Source: Tetramitus jugosus
Lineage: Eukaryota; Heterolobosea; Eutetramitea; Acrasida; Vahlkampfiidae
Assembly (NCBI GenBank): GCA_937625935.1
Contig: OW569355.1
Coordinates: 310,001-374,000 of the forward strand
Length of the DNA stretch: 64,000 nt
Direction of reading: 5' to 3'
The position numbers were made by a program, and so were the translations under genes. Under the pieces are notes generated by a model. It ran no database searches and was not told the DNA's origin. It saw only the letters and a program-made list of their open reading frames with translations. Shown in pieces: positions 1 through 10,362 of the stretch; position 1 is the first letter of the stretch, and each line of letters opens with the position of its first letter.

Positions 1-879
1 TTGTTGTTGTTGTTGTTGTTGATTGGCTTCGGACAATTCAGGATTGGTCTCTGTTTCTTCAACGACAGTGACTGTAGTGACAGAGTGAGGTTGATGAGAG
101 CTACTGTTGTTACTGTTATTGGGTTCTACATTGGTTTTTTCGTCATCTGCTGCTGTTGTTGTTGATTGTTGAGGTGATGATGGTGATGGTTGTTGTGAAG
201 ATGATGATGACGACGATGGTGAGGATGAAGCTTGTTTGAGACTGTTGCGTCTCTTGTTGACTTTTTTGCCAATCGTGTCGCGAATCGTTCCAAGAACACT
301 AGACTCTGTTACAATGGTCTCTTGTCTCACTGTGATGACCTCTGAGAAACGAACGGAACGAGTGAGAACGTCTCTTGGAGTAGCATTACTACTGGAAGAG
401 GTGTTGGTATCTTGTTGTTGTTGTTGTTCAGCTTCAGCTTCTGTTTCTTCCTTATGAGCTACAACTTTTTCTTCTTCTTGTTCGTTGTTGTTGTTGGAAG
501 AAGTGGTAGCTTCAGCAACAGTAGTTGTAGCTTCAGTTGTTGTTGTTGTTGTAGCTATGGTTGACTCATTGTCATTTGTGTTGGTGGTGGTTGTTGGTTG
601 TTGTTGTTCGTCATTTTCGACTTTTTGTATGGATGGTTGTTCATTACCATTGTTGTTGCTGTTTGAATGTTGTTCCTCATCAGCTGATGGGAGTGGTGGG
701 TCAGTGCTCTGTGGAGCTCCAACATCAGCAGCAGTAGGTGATGATGGAGGAGAATTAGGGTTGAGCGGGCTTAATGGTGGTTCATTGTTGGGCTCAATGG
801 TGGTATGATCGTTGTCATCCAGAGTTGGCTTTTGGGTGGTGTTGTCTGGTGAGTGGTGGTTGGTGGCAGTGTCAGACAT
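1..879 (-). CDS. N-terminal part of a low-complexity acidic protein, runs off the left edge
   Basis: An open minus-strand frame begins at ATG 877-879 and stays open for 293 codons to base 1; I checked every codon and found no stop. The product starts MSDTATNHHSPDNTTQKP and is rich in Thr, Ser, Asn, Gln, Glu and Pro, with a Gln run at the window edge. The only stretch of ordinary composition is at about residues 180-215 (RSVRFSEVITVRQETIV, then GTIRDTIGKKVNKRR), a basic patch that could be a nuclear signal or membrane-proximal segment. No family recognised. The C-terminal part lies outside the window, so function cannot be judged. Plus-strand frames here only read the trinucleotide-rich antisense. 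Confidence 0.7.
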   Translation of the reverse strand, partial: MSDTATNHHSPDNTTQKPTLDDNDHTTIEPNNEPPLSPLNPNSPPSSPTAADVGAPQSTDPPLPSADEEQHSNSNNNGNEQPSIQKVENDEQQQPTTTTNTNDNESTIATTTTTTEATTTVAEATTSSNNNNEQEEEKVVAHKEETEAEAEQQQQQDTNTSSSSNATPRDVLTRSVRFSEVITVRQETIVTESSVLGTIRDTIGKKVNKRRNSLKQASSSPSSSSSSSQQPSPSSPQQSTTTAADDEKTNVEPNNSNNSSSHQPHSVTTVTVVEETETNPELSEANQQQQQQQ

Positions 880-1544
880 GATGTTTTCTTTGTTTGTTGT
901 TGTTGGTGCTGACGGATCTGAATTGTGATGATTTGGTATGGATGTGTCGATGATGTTTTTTTCGAAGGGAATAAAAATCTGACAAACAAAAGGTACTCAA
1001 CACTCGAGTAAAGCAAGTTGGGGTTTTACAAGATTACAACCTTGATTGGATGATGTGTGAACACTACGAGTGAATTTTGCTTGACGGGTGTGGCGGGGCA
1101 CTCAGATATCAAGCTTGGAGAAAGGACGTTGGTAGTTTTCCGTTTGTTTCTACTCGCTCGTCGTTGAGGTTAACTGGATTCTGGGTATGGATTCGGTTCA
1201 ACAACTGTGAAATCCCGATGACAGGTGTCATTTGCGCAATGTCGGAATTTAATCGAGTTTTTCCTGTTCAGGCAATGAATGCTTGGAACACAAGAAAGTT
1301 GAGCGCCAAAACAAACAGTTGAACAACAATGGCGATGGAGAAAGAGCTCGCTGGTTTGAACGTTCCTCTTCTCACTTGTTTCGCTTGTTTTGTCATTGGG
1401 GTGAGGGGAGTGATAGTGCGCATAATTACTGTACAAACTAGAATGATGTTCCGGAGTCAGTTGACCAAAGGATGGTTGATTCGCTTGAGTGTTTTGTTGT
1501 TTTCTTTGATCATTGTTGGTGGCTGATCAAATTTTCTAGTTTCT

Positions 1545-1552
1545 TATAAATA
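1545..1552 (+). promoter_or_regulatory. TATA-like box
   Basis: TATAAATA lies in an otherwise gene-free stretch, about 45-50 bp before the hairpin-forming region that starts near 1592. It is about 780 bp upstream of the next ATG, so it is unlikely to serve the glucan synthase gene directly. It could drive an uncharacterised non-coding transcript. Confidence 0.3.
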
Positions 1553-1591
1553 CGATGAGTATGTATGCCATTAATTAATACTGGAATATTA

Positions 1592-1845
1592 GAGGCGGTG
1601 GTAGAATAGCTGTCTAACTGCAGCCGTCTGCAGTCGGCCTCCGAACGCCAATGTCCCGAGTTGGCACAGCAAATAGCTTTGAGCCAACGAAAAAATCGTA
1701 AAATCAGAGCTAGCACCCCAAAAAAATGAACTGGTCAGGTCTCCAATGTTCCATGCACAGTGGCCAAGAAAAAAAGTCGCGAATGCTTGCTTTTAGCGCA
1801 GGAACATTTTTAACAGCCTAGTTTAAGGGCTTGGTTATCAGCGCG
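1592..1845 (+). ncRNA. Possible structured non-coding RNA
   Basis: The stretch holds several inverted repeats in order: GGCG/CGCC closing 1594-1650, an inner TAGA/TCTA hairpin and CTGCAG-ccgt-CTGCAG, then GTTGGC/GCCAAC at about 1660-1690. Further on, an ACATTTTTAAC motif resembles an Sm site and is followed by an AGCC/GGCT hairpin near 1818-1837. A TATA-like box precedes it. It does not fold as a canonical tRNA and lacks the conserved SRP RNA tetraloop. A U-snRNA or snoRNA is possible but unproven. Confidence 0.25.
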
Positions 1846-2324
1846 TGTGAATGAAGAAAAGCACTTAATTTGGACAATTCCGTCTTACCCGTCCACTTTT
1901 TTCGTAATTACTCATTGTCTAAGTTGCTCAAACTAGTTCTCTGGGTTGATCAGACTCGACTCCAATTTCCTTTTGTTTGCTTCGAAATAGACCTGAATAC
2001 TTAAGCCACAACACACATTGGTTCAAACAGCAATTTCTTCTTTCACAAAAAGAATAACACCAATCCATCATAGCAACACTTGTGGTCACACCAATCCTGA
2101 ATATTAAAGTGTTAACATACCATTGGCAGAATTCGACATTATCAGCAACGACATTTAAAATACTGATCGACGATAAAAAACCTGTTGTCAGCTTAGTACC
2201 CAATTTTTTGCCTAACTTATTAATAGTCACCCAAAGCAAAGGCCTTGACTTACACACCCAACAACAACTCCAAGTAACAAACAACAAAGGATAGGGTCTC
2301 AAGATCGTTTTCATCATAGGGAGT

Positions 2325-5300
2325 ATGTCCGACCCAGAAGAACAGCAACACCAAGAAGAAATGTTGCACCAACAACAACACCAACAACAATCGCAACAAC
2401 CAGAGTTGCCACAGCAAAGTCATCCATCAATGAATCAAATCGAACTTAGACCTCCTCTCCAAAACAGCGTTGTTCAGCAAACACAGGAAATACAGATCGA
2501 AACATTAACGATAACCGATGTGGTGACACCTCAACACGAAGAATATGGACAATATCAACACTCCCAGCAAGACTCGAAACACTTCCATGACATTAGCATA
2601 ACGCCCATATCACCAGACACTCTTCAAGCTGGAAACATGTTCGTTCTGAATCCAATGAGCAGCGACCACACGAGCGAGTTCTTGAAACGCAAGGAGAATC
2701 TGATACAGAATGCACTTCAGTCGATTGACAGTCGGCACTGGAGCTTTCAAAATCAAGTAGACAAGAAGGCCAGAAACCACTTGATGTCTCTCTTGTTGGA
2801 CCATTGGGAACTTCAAAAGAGTCATTCGATATTGTCCTTTGCTTGGTTCCAGAGAAGGGACAATAGCGGAGCGCCGTCATCTGATTCATCCAACATTGTA
2901 TCAGACGAGGAACTGCAAAAACAGTTTGAGTCGAGCGTAGAAAAGACATACAAGGAAATGATGCGAGAATACAAGAGATGGTGCATTGTTGCGAAGGTAC
3001 CACCTCAATCCACGCCCAATGATACCATTCAAGAGCGAATTGCAGCTCTATTGTTACTGTTAATGATATTCGGAGAAACAGATATTGTTCGAAGTCAAAA
3101 CCATGTGTGCTTCATGTTATTGCACATAGGTTTGCGCATGGCGTTTTCGGATGAACACAAGGCAAAGATGCTGCAAGGTATGCCTCCTGCGATGCCAGCA
3201 ATGGATTACAATCCATATCACAGTCCTATTCAGAGCATACTACCAGAGTTTGAGAGCAGTGATGATTCCATGTCGACAATGGATCAGAACCAGCATCCGA
3301 CAATTGGAGGATTAGTACGAAGAGAGGCTAGATTAGTTTATAATCTAATGTCTCTCATGTTCGATTCCAATAAGAGAAATGACCAATTTTTCGATTGGGA
3401 CGATTTGAATGACTTGTGCTGGACAGAACATTTCGTAAGAAAGTTCATTGTGCCCAGCAAGAAGAACAGAGAACCGATTGAAAGATATCACATTGATCCA
3501 TTAACAAAAATCAATCCATTCTTTATCGGTGGGTTTGAACGTGCTCTGGGCTTAAAAAGGTATCCATTGATGCAGAAGGTGATATCAATGCATCAGGAAG
3601 AGATGCCTCCCTTCATCAAATCAGAGGAAATTGAAAAGAATCTCGGCAAAGAAAAGTTCTGGTTCATGAACAGATGGAAGACCTACTTTGACAGGGCGGG
3701 AGGTATATTAGGATGGAAAGGATACATGACATACTTCTTAAATTGGAGTGCACCAGTGTACTATCAATTGTTCTGTCTAGCAATTGGTCTCGGATGGATG
3801 TTTAACTTCCAGTTCGGTGGAGGCATTGCCAATTATGTGTACGCGGGTATTTCTGCTTTTCCATTGGCACTCATGGTTGTATACTTTGTGTTGAAACATG
3901 TTGTGTTCCGGTGGTGGACATCACCACTTGTTCATCATCCTCATTATTGGAGTATTCCGAGAAGAGATACGATGAGCAGGGGCTATGAGATGGAGGGACT
4001 CGGTATCACAAGTTTCTTCATCGGTCATATTCGCAAGTATCTTCATTGGCGTCATTTAGTATCGATTCCACTCGTAGTGTTAGTAACTGCTTCCTATATT
4101 GCATTCATGAGATGGGTATTGTTTGAGACAGTGAGACAAATCACCTATGATACTATTGAGATAACTGTGAGGTTGGGTACAGGTGCAATAGCTGCTAGTG
4201 TCCTCACTGGTGCAGACTATGCAAACTTGATCCTCACTTACATGGTGTTTGCGCTACTCTGGACATCTATTTTGTTCATGTGCGTGATCATTGCTCCTAT
4301 TCTGCTCCAATGTTGGGTAGGTGTTTTTGGTTTCATCAGAGGTATCCAATTGCAAGTGAATAGAGTCAACTGCTGGGCTGATTTAAGAAGATGCTTCATG
4401 GACAAGAAATTGATTCTGAGCAACTTTAGAAGGAAGATGTTAGCTGGAGTGGATTACAATGACAATGACTTGATCGAATGTTCCTTTGCAACTGTTTGGA
4501 ATGCTATTCTTGACGACTTTTATGAGAACCACCAGCTATCAAAGTCTGAGAGGGATCGATTGTCATACACTTTCAGAACTGGAACCTCGGTACAAATTTC
4601 AAAGCGACCCGAACTTGATACGAGACCCGTCAACAGTCAAGTAAGGCACCACTTGATCAAGTTTGTAAATAATCTATACATGAGAAGTATGCCATCGGAG
4701 AACATCCGAATTATTGATATGAAGAGATTGTGTGTCTTCACGCCAGTTTTCAAGGAGAAGATTTACTATAGCTGGGAGGAGTTAGTCAGACCAGGTAACA
4801 CCAATTCAAGTTTCCTCAAGGCACTTATTCTCAAGTATCCAGAGGATTGGAAGAATTTTAAGGAGAAGGAGTTCCCTAGTGGAAATCGTCTTCGAATCAC
4901 AGTTGATTACATTGAAGCCAAGGTGTTGGCAGGTATTGACATTACAGCTCACAAAGTACATGCATCCACAACTACTCACTTTATGAAGGCCATGATTCGT
5001 TCTTGGGCCTCACAACGTTTCCAACCTGTCAGTAGAACTGTTAAGGGATTCATGAAGGTTCCAAAAGCAATGGCTATTCTATTGAGATTGCAAAATCCAG
5101 AGTTAAGTGATGAACAAGTGAGGTCAATTGTGAGACAAAAGTTCTCCTATGTTGTTGGTGCCCAGTTGTATGATAAGAAGGTTTGGAATCAAACAACGAG
5201 ACACGACACCCTCTCGACCAGTGATCAGAAGAAGAACATTCAAGAGCATAGAGAATACGTTGAAGGTCTGGATGAGTTATGCAAATCAATCGGGGATTGT

Positions 5301-8300
5301 ATGTTAAAGATTGCGTTTGTGAAACAGACGAAAACACCCAGCAAAGTTGACCCAAATGTTGCCCCGAAATACACCTCCGTTCTAAGAACCTTCAATGGTG
5401 ATAGATCTGAAGATGTTTATCAGATTGAATCCTTTGGTAACTTTAGTAGAACCGGTCAAGGAAAGCCAACAAATCAAGCTTTCATGATGCAATTCTTCGA
5501 TGGTAGTTACTGTCAAACTATTGATTGTAATATGGATTCTACATTGAGTCAGTCCTTGTTCGTACCTAACGTTCTCAAGGAGTTTGACAGGGACAGCAGA
5601 GTTAAGATTGTCGGTTGCAGTGAATACATTACAACGAAAGCTTGGTCAAAGGCCGGTTATGCTGCAGCATTTACTGAGAGAGTATTCGGCAGCATGGTTC
5701 AAAGAGTCTGGTACATGATTGGCTTAAGATTCCATTATGGTCATCCTGATTTCATGAGAGGCTTGCACATCATGTTTACGAGTGGTCTATCAAAGTTGAG
5801 TTACATTTCAGAAGATATCTTTAACGGATTCGATTGCTTGTTGAACAATGGCATTTCCAAGCATATTGACTACTTTGAAGTCGGAAAGGCCAGAGATGTG
5901 TGTATGATTTCTACCACAAAGTTTAACAGAAAGATTGCTGGAGGTGGTGCTCAGATTGCATGTAGTAGATATGCCAAGCTCATTCTGACTTCAAGACACT
6001 TGACCTACATTGACAAGCTTCTTTTCTGCTACTCTGTGATTGCTCATTATGCCAATACGACACTGACTATAGCATCTGCTTTTGTCTTGTACTTCTCGAG
6101 ACAAATTATTCTCTTGGCCATCTATATTTATATTAGAGCTACACCATTTGACAGAACAACCATTACAGGATCCGCTATTGGATTAGTCACTCAATCTCTG
6201 AGACTTGTTTCTGATTCAATGTTCTTGTTCCAGGTTGGTATGGCTCTATCATTCCCAGGAATTCTACAAAACGTGTTAGATAGGGGTATCTTGAGAGGTC
6301 TCTATGAGTATATCACTAACTTTGTTTGGTTACTCATCTATTCCATGTTCCAACTGTTGAACACTGCCTTCTATTTCCATAATGGTTTCAATCAATCGGC
6401 CAAGTACATTGCTTCTGGTAGAGTGACAGGTCTAGAACACACTACTATCATTGACACATGGAGAACATTCAAGTCTACTCACTTCATCCCTGCCATTATC
6501 ATGATGTTGTTGTTGATTATTGGATTAATTACAACAACCAATTGGGGATTCGTTGTGTACCATTGTCTCATGATTTTCATCTGGTTCTTTAGTCCTTTCC
6601 TGTTTAACACAGGTGCATTGCCTTATGACGTCAGTGTTTCAGTGTGGAAGCAGTTGTATGCCGAAGATTTGTTCAGAATTAAGACTTGGATCAGAAATAA
6701 TTGCAAGGCACAAGACGTCGAGAAAATCATGTTGAAGAATAGAACTGAGAGACATTTGGGTCTAGAATATGAATTCTATGCTGAGAAGACGCAGGTAGAT
6801 CACTTGGAACTTGATTTAGAGATGGGATACGATAAGAAAGATCAGTTGAAGAACAATCGAACAGAACAACCTCAACTACCGATGATTCAACTCCAATCCA
6901 ACATGCAACATAGAAAGATAAATTGGAAGGGCTCAAGAAAGAACTTTGAAGACAGAGAAGCCCCGACAGCCAACGAAACTCTGGTTAGGTATGGAAAGCG
7001 CAGAAGAGGATTCCACTTCATATTTGTCCAGCCATTCATCTTGATCAAGTTCTGTGTCTTCCTTATACCCAAGCTGTTCTTGTTGTTGATTCTGTATGTC
7101 ACAAAGCTCCTTTCCTACTTGATTTTGCTGTACAAGATTCTCGCTCCATGGACAAGTCCTCCAGACTACCTATCAGCCTATCAAGAACAATATCATGTCA
7201 AGATTACTGAGAGCAGATTGCTCAATATTCAAAGATTGTTCGGCAAGTTCAAGGAAGAGATGACTAGTGGATTGCCTCAGAATGAGTCAAAGATGGGAGT
7301 TGGTTTCTTGGAAGCAAAGAGAAGAAGAGATACAAATTCGAGTGCAACTAACTTGCTGAAACACTCGTCTATATCCTCGGTGAACAGATTTGATAATGCA
7401 ATTCCATCAGCACCGATACTTCCAATTACATCCAAGGACCTTATTACAAGGTTAGAACAGATTAGAGGCCATGACACTATTATCTACCAGGAGCTCTGTA
7501 TCCTGTCCAAGGAAGTTTCCGTTGAGCAAAGCAAGTCAGCTCAAACCACAATCTATCTAACTGCAGTGAAGACAATGAATATGAGAAAGAATGGTCTCTA
7601 TTCTAACAGAGACTTGTTACTCCTATGCGAGCGATGTAGTGATTACACATTCAATCCGAATCACAATGTGAGAGGCTCCATGTCAGTCAAAGAGATCGAA
7701 AGACTACAGCTCATCCATAGTATGGCTATGCTCTATCTCTTCTACCAGTTAGAACAGTTCAAGGTTGAAGTGAAGAGAGTTATTCAGACTGTTGACATAC
7801 TATTGAAGAACAAGGACTCGAGAAAGTTCGAGAAGGCAGCTCAAATTGTTGTCCAAGCTGGAACCAATTTCTTCACGAGAAATCGCACTGCTTATTACAA
7901 TATTCTGATATCTGACAATCCTCAGAGAAAGAAGGTGAATAACATGATGAGAGATCAATTGAATTTATTGCTTGGACAGTTGTGCAAGATTTCACAGACT
8001 CAAATGAAGGAAGCAAAGTCATACTTTAGAGCTTTCAGTATCAAGGAGAATCAGTTGGACCTATTCCAAGTGAAAACTCCAACTATTGGAGCCCCAAGAC
8101 AGCAGTGCTCCACTTGTCAACAAGGTAAGAGATTGATGAAGGTGAAGAATCTCATGGAAAGAACGTTGAACTTCGTCACAAGAATCACTGAGAACAGACC
8201 TTCTTACTCTCATAGAAAGCAATACCAATCCGCCAATGTGACCAGTATTGCTGAATCAAGTGTCTTTGAGAGTGACAATGGCTTCTCCTTGTTCGATCAA

Positions 8301-8669
8301 ATTTTCCCAATTTATGCAGATGAGACACTAGATGTCAAGTACACCGATAGAATTGTGGAAGTGAACAAGGGTTTGTTGTTCGACGATCTTTACCGTCGAA
8401 TGCTCGAACACTTCAATGCCAAGATCTTCTCCATGCTTGAGAATGATTGCTATGACATGCTGGCCTACTTACAAAAGAGAAAGAACGAGCTCGTGTGCAC
8501 TACATGTCAAAGACCTTATGTGAGTAAGGCATTCAACAAGACACCTGTCATTGGTAACGACAAGAATGGATCGGACACTGACAACTCGGATGACGACTCC
8601 TCACCAAGTAATTCAAACGTACATCCGAGAGCTTTTGGTTCAGTTGTCTCTCTATCCTCCAATTCATGA
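2325..8669 (+). CDS. 1,3-beta-glucan synthase (callose synthase / FKS family, GT48)
   Basis: A 2114-residue multi-pass membrane glycosyltransferase expected to make beta-1,3-glucan from UDP-glucose. Residues 1-100 are Gln-rich. A first group of membrane segments lies at about 467-530, 577-605 and 622-673. The cytosolic GT48 core spans roughly 780-1230. It includes KYTSVLRTFNGD, the NFSRTGQGKPTNQ segment (callose synthases have GEGKPENQ there), QTIDCNMD, RFHYGHPDFMRG at about 1133-1144, ISEDIFNGFD, and VGKARDV. A second membrane cluster follows at about 1233-1480 and 1560-1605. The C-terminal tail has CSTC and CTTC pairs and an acidic Ser-rich end. Length fits the family (about 1800-2000) with extensions at both ends. 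The core is intact. A role in the cyst wall is an inference. Confidence 0.93.
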   Translation: MSDPEEQQHQEEMLHQQQHQQQSQQPELPQQSHPSMNQIELRPPLQNSVVQQTQEIQIETLTITDVVTPQHEEYGQYQHSQQDSKHFHDISITPISPDTLQAGNMFVLNPMSSDHTSEFLKRKENLIQNALQSIDSRHWSFQNQVDKKARNHLMSLLLDHWELQKSHSILSFAWFQRRDNSGAPSSDSSNIVSDEELQKQFESSVEKTYKEMMREYKRWCIVAKVPPQSTPNDTIQERIAALLLLLMIFGETDIVRSQNHVCFMLLHIGLRMAFSDEHKAKMLQGMPPAMPAMDYNPYHSPIQSILPEFESSDDSMSTMDQNQHPTIGGLVRREARLVYNLMSLMFDSNKRNDQFFDWDDLNDLCWTEHFVRKFIVPSKKNREPIERYHIDPLTKINPFFIGGFERALGLKRYPLMQKVISMHQEEMPPFIKSEEIEKNLGKEKFWFMNRWKTYFDRAGGILGWKGYMTYFLNWSAPVYYQLFCLAIGLGWMFNFQFGGGIANYVYAGISAFPLALMVVYFVLKHVVFRWWTSPLVHHPHYWSIPRRDTMSRGYEMEGLGITSFFIGHIRKYLHWRHLVSIPLVVLVTASYIAFMRWVLFETVRQITYDTIEITVRLGTGAIAASVLTGADYANLILTYMVFALLWTSILFMCVIIAPILLQCWVGVFGFIRGIQLQVNRVNCWADLRRCFMDKKLILSNFRRKMLAGVDYNDNDLIECSFATVWNAILDDFYENHQLSKSERDRLSYTFRTGTSVQISKRPELDTRPVNSQVRHHLIKFVNNLYMRSMPSENIRIIDMKRLCVFTPVFKEKIYYSWEELVRPGNTNSSFLKALILKYPEDWKNFKEKEFPSGNRLRITVDYIEAKVLAGIDITAHKVHASTTTHFMKAMIRSWASQRFQPVSRTVKGFMKVPKAMAILLRLQNPELSDEQVRSIVRQKFSYVVGAQLYDKKVWNQTTRHDTLSTSDQKKNIQEHREYVEGLDELCKSIGDCMLKIAFVKQTKTPSKVDPNVAPKYTSVLRTFNGDRSEDVYQIESFGNFSRTGQGKPTNQAFMMQFFDGSYCQTIDCNMDSTLSQSLFVPNVLKEFDRDSRVKIVGCSEYITTKAWSKAGYAAAFTERVFGSMVQRVWYMIGLRFHYGHPDFMRGLHIMFTSGLSKLSYISEDIFNGFDCLLNNGISKHIDYFEVGKARDVCMISTTKFNRKIAGGGAQIACSRYAKLILTSRHLTYIDKLLFCYSVIAHYANTTLTIASAFVLYFSRQIILLAIYIYIRATPFDRTTITGSAIGLVTQSLRLVSDSMFLFQVGMALSFPGILQNVLDRGILRGLYEYITNFVWLLIYSMFQLLNTAFYFHNGFNQSAKYIASGRVTGLEHTTIIDTWRTFKSTHFIPAIIMMLLLIIGLITTTNWGFVVYHCLMIFIWFFSPFLFNTGALPYDVSVSVWKQLYAEDLFRIKTWIRNNCKAQDVEKIMLKNRTERHLGLEYEFYAEKTQVDHLELDLEMGYDKKDQLKNNRTEQPQLPMIQLQSNMQHRKINWKGSRKNFEDREAPTANETLVRYGKRRRGFHFIFVQPFILIKFCVFLIPKLFLLLILYVTKLLSYLILLYKILAPWTSPPDYLSAYQEQYHVKITESRLLNIQRLFGKFKEEMTSGLPQNESKMGVGFLEAKRRRDTNSSATNLLKHSSISSVNRFDNAIPSAPILPITSKDLITRLEQIRGHDTIIYQELCILSKEVSVEQSKSAQTTIYLTAVKTMNMRKNGLYSNRDLLLLCERCSDYTFNPNHNVRGSMSVKEIERLQLIHSMAMLYLFYQLEQFKVEVKRVIQTVDILLKNKDSRKFEKAAQIVVQAGTNFFTRNRTAYYNILISDNPQRKKVNNMMRDQLNLLLGQLCKISQTQMKEAKSYFRAFSIKENQLDLFQVKTPTIGAPRQQCSTCQQGKRLMKVKNLMERTLNFVTRITENRPSYSHRKQYQSANVTSIAESSVFESDNGFSLFDQIFPIYADETLDVKYTDRIVEVNKGLLFDDLYRRMLEHFNAKIFSMLENDCYDMLAYLQKRKNELVCTTCQRPYVSKAFNKTPVIGNDKNGSDTDNSDDDSSPSNSNVHPRAFGSVVSLSSNS

Positions 8670-8809
8670 ATTGTGCAATAAATTGAGCCAATTAGTGACA
8701 TCAGCTGTTTATTTGTAAATAAATTATCTGGCATGTCGGAAGCTTACAAAAAAATGAACTTGTATTTCTCTTCTTCCATTTGCTCAACAACAGCACACTG
8801 TGCATGTGT

Positions 8810-9145
8810 TTAGGCTGTGTTCTTCTTGACAAAAAACTTGACATAGCTCAAGTAACCAACAACAACCAACAATGGGGCAGCAAAATAAAAACTGGCCTTC
8901 ATTCCGATCAAGTACAAAAATCCAAGAGAGAACGCAGCATTGCTACCAATAGAGACACAACTTGTCAACAACTGCATCTTTTGTTGATCAGCTGAAGCAG
9001 CAGGAGTCTTCTTCTTTTGATCAGCAGTTGTTTTTGCAGCAGCAGGAGGGTTCAAATGGTTGATCAATAGACCAACGATCAATCCAATAAAACCACCCAC
9101 GATACCAAAGCCAAAAAGTCGCACGAGAAAGTCAAAGACGGCCAT
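8810..9145 (-). CDS. Small membrane protein, unknown family
   Basis: A 111-residue protein, convergent with the glucan synthase gene, 140 bp from its stop. A glycine-rich hydrophobic helix (about residues 8-28, GFGIVGGFIGLIVGLLI) has a GxxxG-like spacing that suits helix packing. A polar Ala/Lys/Gln linker follows (31-56), then two hydrophobic stretches (about 58-78 and 83-102), ending in a basic tail KFFVKKNTA. The lysine-ended tail would suit an ER or organelle membrane protein, but this is a guess. I do not recognise the family. The plus-strand frame over the same bases has biased composition and is taken as its shadow. Confidence 0.65.
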   Translation of the reverse strand: MAVFDFLVRLFGFGIVGGFIGLIVGLLINHLNPPAAAKTTADQKKKTPAASADQQKMQLLTSCVSIGSNAAFSLGFLYLIGMKASFYFAAPLLVVVGYLSYVKFFVKKNTA

Positions 9146-9486
9146 CGTTATTATTCTTATTATATTTTTTTGATTGTTTCACGTGTGATCAAGTTCTTGT
9201 TTTTTAATGAGAGCTTTTCGTTGCGTGAAGCCAAAAAAGGGAGACATTTGACAACTAAACGAGAAGAAGACTACAGTTTATGACTGGTGTTAAACTCGAG
9301 GTAGCTATTCACCTGCTCTGACAGACTCAAGAGTCTGCTTCTTGTGCTTCAACATACGACGTGTGATTGCGGCCAAGCGAAAGTACCTTCTAATTATAAC
9401 TCATCAATCTGCCATCCAATACCCAAATAAAAAACAAAAACACAAAGATCCTTCTTTCAAGAACACACAGTTTACTAAGATCCATC
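9146..9486. promoter_or_regulatory. Divergent intergenic region between small membrane protein and aldo-keto reductase
   Basis: About 340 bp lie between two divergent start codons, so it must contain both promoters. It is AT-rich near each ATG. A plus-strand frame that overlaps the reductase start in another frame is not supported. No clear TATA box or repeat was seen. Confidence 0.4.
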
Positions 9487-10362
9487 ATGTCTGCTGTTGC
9501 CAACAAACTTTCCATCAAGACCGTTGTTCAACTCCACAATGGGATCTCAATGCCACTCTATGGCCTGGGAACATACAAGTCCATCAACACTATTGAACAA
9601 GCCATTCAGACTGCTTATTTCACATGTCAGATGACTCATTTGGACACTGCTGCCTTTTATCAGAATGAAGCTGAGATTGGTTCTGCGATCAAAAATCTAC
9701 AAATTCCACGCCAAAATCTCTTCATTACAAGCAAGTTGTGGTACACGGAGCACGGGTATGAGAAGACGTTGGCTGCGTTCAAGCAAACGATTGAAAAGTT
9801 GGATACGAACTACTTGGATCTCTATTTGGTTCATTGGCCAGGTACAACGGACGAGTCAAACAATGCACAGCTCAGAAGAGAGACCTGGAGAGCCATGGAA
9901 GAGCTGTATCAACAGGGAAAGTGTAAAGCTATTGGTGTGAGCAATTACACGGAGAAGCACTTGAGGGAAATGTTGGACAATGATAGTCCTTCCAAGGTCA
10001 ATGTCGTACCCATGGTCAACCAATTCGAGCTCCATCCCAAGCTCACTCAGAAACCTCTGATCCAGTACTGTAGGGATCACGGTATTGTTGTGGAGTCGTA
10101 TTCACCATTTGCCAAGGGCAAGTTGTTGTCCGATACCAAGTTACAAGAGATTGCCAACAAGTATCAAGTGAACATTCCACAGCTCATTATTCGATGGTTG
10201 TTGCAACAAGAGATTGTCTGTATTCCAAAGAGTGAAAAACCAGAGCGTATCATCGAGAATGCCAATGTTTTCCACTTTGAGATCTCAGAGGAGGACATGA
10301 AGAGAATTGATAACATGAATGAAGATTTCCACTGCACATGGAATCCATATGAAATCGAATAA
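9487..10362 (+). CDS. Aldo/keto reductase (AKR superfamily)
   Basis: A 291-residue NADPH-dependent carbonyl reductase, close to the normal AKR length of 280-320, single exon. The TIM-barrel signature order is present: GLGTYKSIN near 20-28, the catalytic Asp and Tyr in LDTAAFYQNE (about 51-60), the catalytic Lys in ITSKLWY (about 80-86), and the catalytic His in LVHWPG (about 116-121). Then come AIGVSNYTEKHL, VNQFELHP, and the NADP-binding tail IPKSEKPERIIENANVF. All four catalytic residues are present, so it should be active. Substrate cannot be told from sequence; sugars, aldehydes and lipid carbonyls are all reduced by members. The start has AKR-like spacing to the first strand. Confidence 0.93.
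   Translation: MSAVANKLSIKTVVQLHNGISMPLYGLGTYKSINTIEQAIQTAYFTCQMTHLDTAAFYQNEAEIGSAIKNLQIPRQNLFITSKLWYTEHGYEKTLAAFKQTIEKLDTNYLDLYLVHWPGTTDESNNAQLRRETWRAMEELYQQGKCKAIGVSNYTEKHLREMLDNDSPSKVNVVPMVNQFELHPKLTQKPLIQYCRDHGIVVESYSPFAKGKLLSDTKLQEIANKYQVNIPQLIIRWLLQQEIVCIPKSEKPERIIENANVFHFEISEEDMKRIDNMNEDFHCTWNPYEIE

Larger units (their letters stand above)
880..2324. other. Intergenic region, 1.4 kb, with no convincing protein gene
   Basis: This gap separates the leftward gene at 1-879 from the rightward glucan synthase gene. Short frames on both strands (up to 129 codons) have Cys/Trp-rich, non-protein-like composition and no recognisable motif, so none is called. It must hold promoters for both divergent flanking genes. 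It also has a TATA-like box at 1545-1552 and a run of hairpins, listed separately. Confidence 0.6.

Noticed and set aside
1594-1690. A tRNA gene
   Set aside because: Hairpins are present but there is no B-box sequence (GGTTCRANTCC), no 7-bp acceptor stem and no anticodon loop in the right place.
1730-1770. SRP RNA helix 8 (GGTCAGGTC match)
   Set aside because: The GNAR tetraloop and the AGCAG strand opposite are missing, so the short match is probably chance.
1928-2317. A 129-codon minus-strand frame upstream of the glucan synthase gene
   Set aside because: Cys/Trp-rich composition, no motif, and it covers the region that must hold the glucan synthase promoter and leader.
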